Assembly (NCBI GenBank): GCA_039680225.1
Contig: JBDKTK010000258.1
Span: 1-18,395, forward strand
Source of the DNA: JBDKTK01 sp039680225
GTDB lineage: Bacteria > Desulfobacterota > Syntrophia > Syntrophales > UBA4778
Reading direction: 5' to 3'
DNA: 18,395 nt
Made by a program: the position numbers and the translations under genes. Shown piece by piece: positions 14,784 to 18,395 of the stretch (positions within the stretch are counted from its first letter, which is position 1; every line of letters starts with the position of its first letter). The notes under the pieces are model-generated. The model saw only the letters and a list, made by a program, of their open reading frames with translations, was not told where the DNA came from and did no database searches.

Positions 14784-15641
14784 ATGGAAATAAAAAAAAT
14801 ATGCGTGCTTGGCGCCGGCTTGATGGGCAACGGGATCACCCAGGTCTGCGCGCAAGCGGGTTATGAAGTGGCCATGCGGGACATCGAACAGAAGTTCATA
14901 GACAAGGGAATGGACACGATCAGGAAGAACCTGGCCCGCGATGTCGAGAAGGGCAAGCGCACCCAGCAGGACATGGATGCGGTCCTGGGCCGGATAAAAC
15001 CGACCCTCGACATGAAAGAGGCTGCCTCGGGGGCCGATCTCGTCGTGGAAGTCGTCATCGAGGTGATGGATGTAAAGAAGAAAGTCTATACCGAACTCGA
15101 GACGATTGTTAAACCCGAGTGCCTTTTCTTCACCAACACCTCCGGGCTGAGCATCACCGAGATGGCCGCGATCACCAAACGGCCCGACAAGTTCATCGGG
15201 ACCCATTTCTTCAATCCCGTGCCGGTGATGAGGCTGCTGGAGATAATCAAGGGCTACGAGACTTCGGAGGAGACCCTCAGGGCGGCTGTGGACTGGGGGA
15301 AGAGAATAGGCAAGGAAGTCATCGTGGTCAACGAGGCCCCTGCGTTTGCTGTCAACCGCATCCTCTGCCCGATGATCAACGAGGCGTTTTTTGTCCTGGG
15401 CGAGGGAGTGGCATCCGCCGAAGACATCGACAAGGGCATGGTCCTGGGATGCAATCACCCCATAGGCCCCCTGGCCCTTTCCGACCTGGTCGGGCTTGAG
15501 ACCCTGCTCCACGTCCAAAAGGGGCTCCACAGGGAACTCGGCGACAAGTACCGCCCCGCCCCGCTTCTTGAAAAGCTCGTCAGGGCAGGACGCTTCGGCC
15601 GCAAGACCGGCAAGGGCGTTTACGACTACACAAAAAAATAA
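14784..15641 (+). CDS. 3-hydroxybutyryl-CoA dehydrogenase / 3-hydroxyacyl-CoA dehydrogenase
   Basis: A 285-residue canonical HAD. GAGLMG (10-15) begins the NAD-binding domain, and Ser120 (TNTSGLSIT), His141 (HFFNP), Glu153 and Asn191 (FAVNR) complete the active site. The C-terminal dimer domain includes GCNHPIGPLALSDLVG and ends GRKTGKGVYDY. It oxidises an L-3-hydroxyacyl-CoA to the 3-oxoacyl-CoA in beta-oxidation, or works in reverse in butyrate synthesis. In length and motifs it matches the clostridial/deltaproteobacterial 3-hydroxybutyryl-CoA dehydrogenase group. AAGAGG around 14768-14773 precedes ATG 14784. The thiolase that would take its product is the next gene. The symbols hbd or paaH would be plausible but are not assigned. 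Confidence 0.92.
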   Translation: MEIKKICVLGAGLMGNGITQVCAQAGYEVAMRDIEQKFIDKGMDTIRKNLARDVEKGKRTQQDMDAVLGRIKPTLDMKEAASGADLVVEVVIEVMDVKKKVYTELETIVKPECLFFTNTSGLSITEMAAITKRPDKFIGTHFFNPVPVMRLLEIIKGYETSEETLRAAVDWGKRIGKEVIVVNEAPAFAVNRILCPMINEAFFVLGEGVASAEDIDKGMVLGCNHPIGPLALSDLVGLETLLHVQKGLHRELGDKYRPAPLLEKLVRAGRFGRKTGKGVYDYTKK

Positions 15642-15653
15642 CGGCAAAATCTT

Positions 15654-15676
15654 TTCTCCCCTTCTTTAAGGGAGAA
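15654..15676 (+). promoter_or_regulatory. Hairpin covering the first ribosome binding site of the thiolase
   Basis: TTCTCCC (15654-15660) pairs with GGGAGAA (15670-15676), with two further T-A pairs after one bulged C. The right arm contains the GGGAGA binding site for ATG 15680. If this folds in the mRNA it would hide that site and favour the second start at 15713, which has its own TGGAGGA at 15697-15703. Confidence 0.45.
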
Positions 15677-15712
15677 TAAATGCTCGTAATTCATAATGGA
15701 GGACTGTTTCAA

Positions 15713-16963
15713 ATGAAAGAGGTTGTCATCGTATCCGCCTGCCGGACGGCTATCGGCTCGTTCGGAGGCGCCCTGAAGGATATCCATGCATGCAAGATAG
15801 CCGGCGCGGCAATGAGGGAAGCCATAAAGCGCGCGGGAATAGCGCCGGAAGTGATTAACGACGTGCGCTTCGGCTGCTGTCTGGAGCCTTACAACGCGCT
15901 CAATATAGCCAGGGTCGCCGCGCTTGACGCGGGCCTGCCCGAGACCTCGACCGCCGCGACCATCAACCGGGTCTGCATTTCCGGAATGGAGGCGGTGATT
16001 TCCGGGATGGCCATGATCAAGGCCGGCCTTGCCGATGTGATCCTGGCTGGCGGCGTCGAACATATGTCCGGGGTCCCCTATTCGGTCCCCGATGCCCGCT
16101 GGGGCTGCCGCCTGCAGAACAGGAGCTTTGATGATACGCTCATTGAGGCCCTCTACTGCGGCTCGCGCCTCCAGCCCGGAATGGAATTCGGGCCCGCCAA
16201 GGACGGCCCCGTAGTGGACATGTTCCGCGGCAAGCCGTACATAATGGGGCACACGGCGGAACTGGTCGGCCAGGTCTATAACATCAGCCGCAAGGAGATG
16301 GATGAGGTGGCGCTCAGAAGCCACAACAACGCCGAGAGGGCGACCGTCAACGGCGACTTCAAGGAAGAGATAGCGCCCATTGAGATCCCGCAGAAAAGGG
16401 GCAAGCCCCCCGTTATATTCGACAAGGACGAACACTTCCTGCCGGGCCTCACCATGGACAAGCTCGCGGCCCTTCCCCCTGCCTTCATCCCGAAGACGGG
16501 GAAGGTCACGGCGGGCAATTCATCCGGCCTCAATGACGGGGCAAGCGCCATGGTGATCATGTCGGCGGAGAAGGCCAAAGAGCTGGGCTCAAAACCGATC
16601 GCGAAAATCAAGGCCGTCGGTTACGGAGGATGCCACCCCTGCATTATGGGGATGAGCCCCGCCCCGGCGGTGCGCAGCCTTATGTCAAAATCGGGCCTGA
16701 AGCTCGGCGACTTCGAACTCCTGGAGGTGAACGAGGCCTTTGCCGCCCAGTACCTGGGCTGCGAGAAGGAACTCGGCCTCAACCGGGAGATCGTCAACGT
16801 GAACGGTTCCGGAATCGGGCTGGGCCATCCGGTCGGCTCCACCGGCTGCCGGATCATGGTGACGCTCCTGTACGGCATGAAGAAGAAGGGCAAGTCGCTG
16901 GGCCTGGCGACGCTGTGCGGCGGAGGCGGAGTATCGATGGCAACGGCGCTGGAAATGGTCTGA
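15713..16963 (+). CDS. Acetyl-CoA C-acyltransferase (thiolase) with enlarged loop
   Basis: A classical thiolase of 416 residues from ATG 15713, beginning MKEVVIVSACRTAIGSFGG as the family does. Nucleophile Cys88 is in NRVCISG, NEAFA lies in the C-terminal half, His372 is in GHPVGSTG and the acid/base Cys402 is in CGGGG, so both cysteines and the His are intact. It cleaves 3-oxoacyl-CoA to acetyl-CoA, or condenses in reverse. The loop domain around residues 148-170 (rich in Gly, Pro and acidic residues) is about 20 residues longer than I expect for acetoacetyl-CoA thiolases. This could alter the acyl pocket or tetramer contacts. An upstream in-frame ATG at 15680 would add 11 residues. It follows the HAD gene and precedes the TANGO2-like gene by 22 bases. 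Confidence 0.92.
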   Translation: MKEVVIVSACRTAIGSFGGALKDIHACKIAGAAMREAIKRAGIAPEVINDVRFGCCLEPYNALNIARVAALDAGLPETSTAATINRVCISGMEAVISGMAMIKAGLADVILAGGVEHMSGVPYSVPDARWGCRLQNRSFDDTLIEALYCGSRLQPGMEFGPAKDGPVVDMFRGKPYIMGHTAELVGQVYNISRKEMDEVALRSHNNAERATVNGDFKEEIAPIEIPQKRGKPPVIFDKDEHFLPGLTMDKLAALPPAFIPKTGKVTAGNSSGLNDGASAMVIMSAEKAKELGSKPIAKIKAVGYGGCHPCIMGMSPAPAVRSLMSKSGLKLGDFELLEVNEAFAAQYLGCEKELGLNREIVNVNGSGIGLGHPVGSTGCRIMVTLLYGMKKKGKSLGLATLCGGGGVSMATALEMV

Positions 16964-16985
16964 TAATGAGCGGGCAGTATAACCT

Positions 16986-17762
16986 ATGTGCCTGGTTTTG
17001 ATTTCCTATCGCCAACACCCGGGGTACCGCCTGATCCTTGCCGCCAACCGCGACGAGTTCTACGACAGGCCGTCGCAGTCCGCCTCGTATTGGGGAGGAG
17101 AGCCGCTGATACTGGGCGGAAAAGACCTGAAAGCAGGCGGTACCTGGTTTGGCATTACCCAAACGGGCCGGTTCGCCGTTTTAACGAATTATCGCGAGCC
17201 GGGGTCTTATATGCCGGACGCGCCTTCCCGGGGCAATCTCGTGAGAGATTTTCTGCTGGGCCCGGAGGACCCTTCGGAATTCCTGAACGATCTGAAAGGG
17301 GAGGCCCGGCGATATAACGGTTTCAGCCTGATCGCCGGAGATTTTGACCGGCTGCACTATTTCTCAAACCGCAGCAGCGGCCCCGGGGAACTGCCGCCGG
17401 GCGATTACGGTCTGAGCAACAACCTGCTGGACAAGCCCTGGCCCAAAGTGGAACTGGGAAAGAAACTGCTCCGGTCGATAGTGGACCGGGGCCCTTTTTC
17501 CAGCGAGGATTTATTCAACATCCTGGGCAACCGGGAGCGCCCGCAGGATGAGCGCCTGCCCGATACGGGAGTCGGGCTTGAGTGGGAAAGGATACTCTCC
17601 GCGATTTTTATCGCCAGTCCTGTTTACGGCACCCGCTGTTCGACGATTGTGTTAATCGAAAACTCCGGGAAGATCGCGTTTATTGAAAGGGCCTTCAACA
17701 CCCGAGCGGAGCCCTGTATTACCAGTGAGTTCCATTTCAGAATTAACAGAAATGGGGACTAA
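16986..17762 (+). CDS. NRDE (TANGO2-like) family protein
   Basis: This 258-residue protein begins MCLVLISY and carries the family-defining NRDE motif at 21-24, with GGTWFG at 51-56, TNYR at 67-70 and SRG at 81-83. The Cys at position 2, strict in the family, supports ATG 16986 even though the binding site is weak. TANGO2 homologues have an Ntn-hydrolase-like sequence pattern, no settled catalytic activity, and have been linked to haem handling and to acyl-CoA/lipid metabolism in eukaryotes. No signal peptide is visible, so it is probably cytoplasmic. Its position between a thiolase and an enoyl-CoA hydratase, with 22- and 28-base gaps, argues for a function tied to acyl-CoA turnover in this bacterium. 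The family call is firm; the function is not. Confidence 0.9.
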   Translation: MCLVLISYRQHPGYRLILAANRDEFYDRPSQSASYWGGEPLILGGKDLKAGGTWFGITQTGRFAVLTNYREPGSYMPDAPSRGNLVRDFLLGPEDPSEFLNDLKGEARRYNGFSLIAGDFDRLHYFSNRSSGPGELPPGDYGLSNNLLDKPWPKVELGKKLLRSIVDRGPFSSEDLFNILGNRERPQDERLPDTGVGLEWERILSAIFIASPVYGTRCSTIVLIENSGKIAFIERAFNTRAEPCITSEFHFRINRNGD

Positions 17763-17790
17763 AACTTTTTCGAGGATAGAGGTGAAAGGA

Positions 17791-18395
17791 ATGGATAACG
17801 CGGATGTCATATTGGTCGGCCAAAGGAACAGCGTGGCGATTCTGACTTTTAATCGCCCTCGGGCCCTTAATGCCCTGAATTCCGAATTGAACAGAAAACT
17901 TCTTGATACGCTGACCAAGATAGAAGGAGACAGCGAAATCAAGGCGGTCATCCTTACCGGGGCCGGCGACAAGGCCTTTATTGCCGGCGCCGACATTAAG
18001 GAAATGCAGAGCATGGATGCCATCGCCGCCAGAGCGTTCGCGCTGGATGCGAAGAAAGCGGTCGATAAAATATACAATCTGAAAAAGCCGGTCATTGCCG
18101 CAATCAACGGGTTCTGCCTGGGAGGGGGCATGGAATACGCGCTGGCATGCGATTTCAGGGTGGCCTCGCCCAATGCCAGATTTGCCCTGCCGGAAATCAC
18201 CATCGGCATCCTTCCGGGGTCGGGCGGCACGCAGAGGCTTCCGCGCCTGATCGGCACCGGACTGGCCAAGGAACTGATCTACACGGGAGAAATGTTCGAT
18301 GCCCGCAGGGCGCTTGAACTGGGGGTCATCAATCACTTATTCGAAAGAGAGTCCCTCATTGAGGAAACGGTGAAGATTGCCGAAAAAATAGCCGC
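17791..18395 (+). CDS. Enoyl-CoA hydratase/isomerase family protein (3' end outside the window)
   Basis: The first 201 residues of a crotonase-fold enzyme whose usual length is about 260. The oxyanion-hole segment FIAGADIKE is near 63-71. NGFCLGGGME supplies Glu115 and PEITIGILPGSGGTQ supplies Glu135, so both catalytic glutamates of true enoyl-CoA hydratases are present and hydration of trans-2-enoyl-CoA is the best prediction. ATG 17791 is taken as start with GAGG upstream; an in-frame GTG at 17782 would add three residues and is nearly as well placed behind GAGGATAG. The gene lies 28 bases after the TANGO2-like gene and completes the beta-oxidation enzyme set of region C. The C-terminal helical part lies beyond the window edge. 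Confidence 0.93.
   Translation, partial: MDNADVILVGQRNSVAILTFNRPRALNALNSELNRKLLDTLTKIEGDSEIKAVILTGAGDKAFIAGADIKEMQSMDAIAARAFALDAKKAVDKIYNLKKPVIAAINGFCLGGGMEYALACDFRVASPNARFALPEITIGILPGSGGTQRLPRLIGTGLAKELIYTGEMFDARRALELGVINHLFERESLIEETVKIAEKIA

Noticed and set aside
14766..15647. Minus-strand open frame of 293 codons
   Set aside because: Mirrors the entire canonical HAD gene, which has complete catalytic motifs; no start signal or family features on the minus strand.

Overview
This window looks like bacterial chromosome from a Gram-negative organism. The protein starting at 9549 has a signal peptide, a beta-rich body and a C-terminal Phe as in outer-membrane barrels, and it sits with an RND permease and a periplasmic protein. 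Third codon positions are GC-rich and AGG is a common arginine codon. An anaerobic or facultative degrader, perhaps a Desulfobacterota-like bacterium, would fit, but nothing here fixes the taxon. All genes seen are on the + strand, genes are tightly packed, and no gap exceeds about 140 bases.

Region A (left edge to 5950) is a catabolic run with gaps of -1 to 36 bases. It holds the tail of an unidentified protein interrupted by an in-frame stop near the edge, a DUF35 Zn-ribbon/OB protein translationally coupled to an SCP-x-type thiolase, a PaaK-like CoA ligase, an NAD-type SDR dehydrogenase, and a 645-residue Fe-S flavoenzyme of the FadH/BaiCD/enoate-reductase family.

Region B (about 6044 to 12405) is an envelope module: an exported six-blade YCF48/BNR protein, a 12-TM RND permease of the COG1033 type, a DUF1302 outer-membrane protein and a DUF1329 periplasmic LolA-like protein. 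It ends in a clear intrinsic terminator at 12448-12474.

Region C (12544 to right edge) is a beta-oxidation run: a divergent 3-hydroxyacyl-CoA dehydrogenase, an acyl-CoA dehydrogenase, a canonical 3-hydroxybutyryl-CoA-type dehydrogenase, a thiolase with an enlarged loop, a TANGO2/NRDE protein and an enoyl-CoA hydratase cut by the window end.

Read together, region C supplies every step of a beta-oxidation cycle and region A adds acyl activation, double-bond reduction, alcohol oxidation and a second C-C cleaving thiolase. The transport module between them suggests that a hydrophobic carboxylic compound (long-chain, alicyclic, aromatic or steroid-like) is moved across the envelope and degraded as CoA thioesters. 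The most interesting candidate system is that four-protein envelope module. Its permease lacks the aspartates normally expected for proton coupling, and it is physically embedded in acyl-CoA metabolism. Substrate and direction of transport cannot be read from the sequence.
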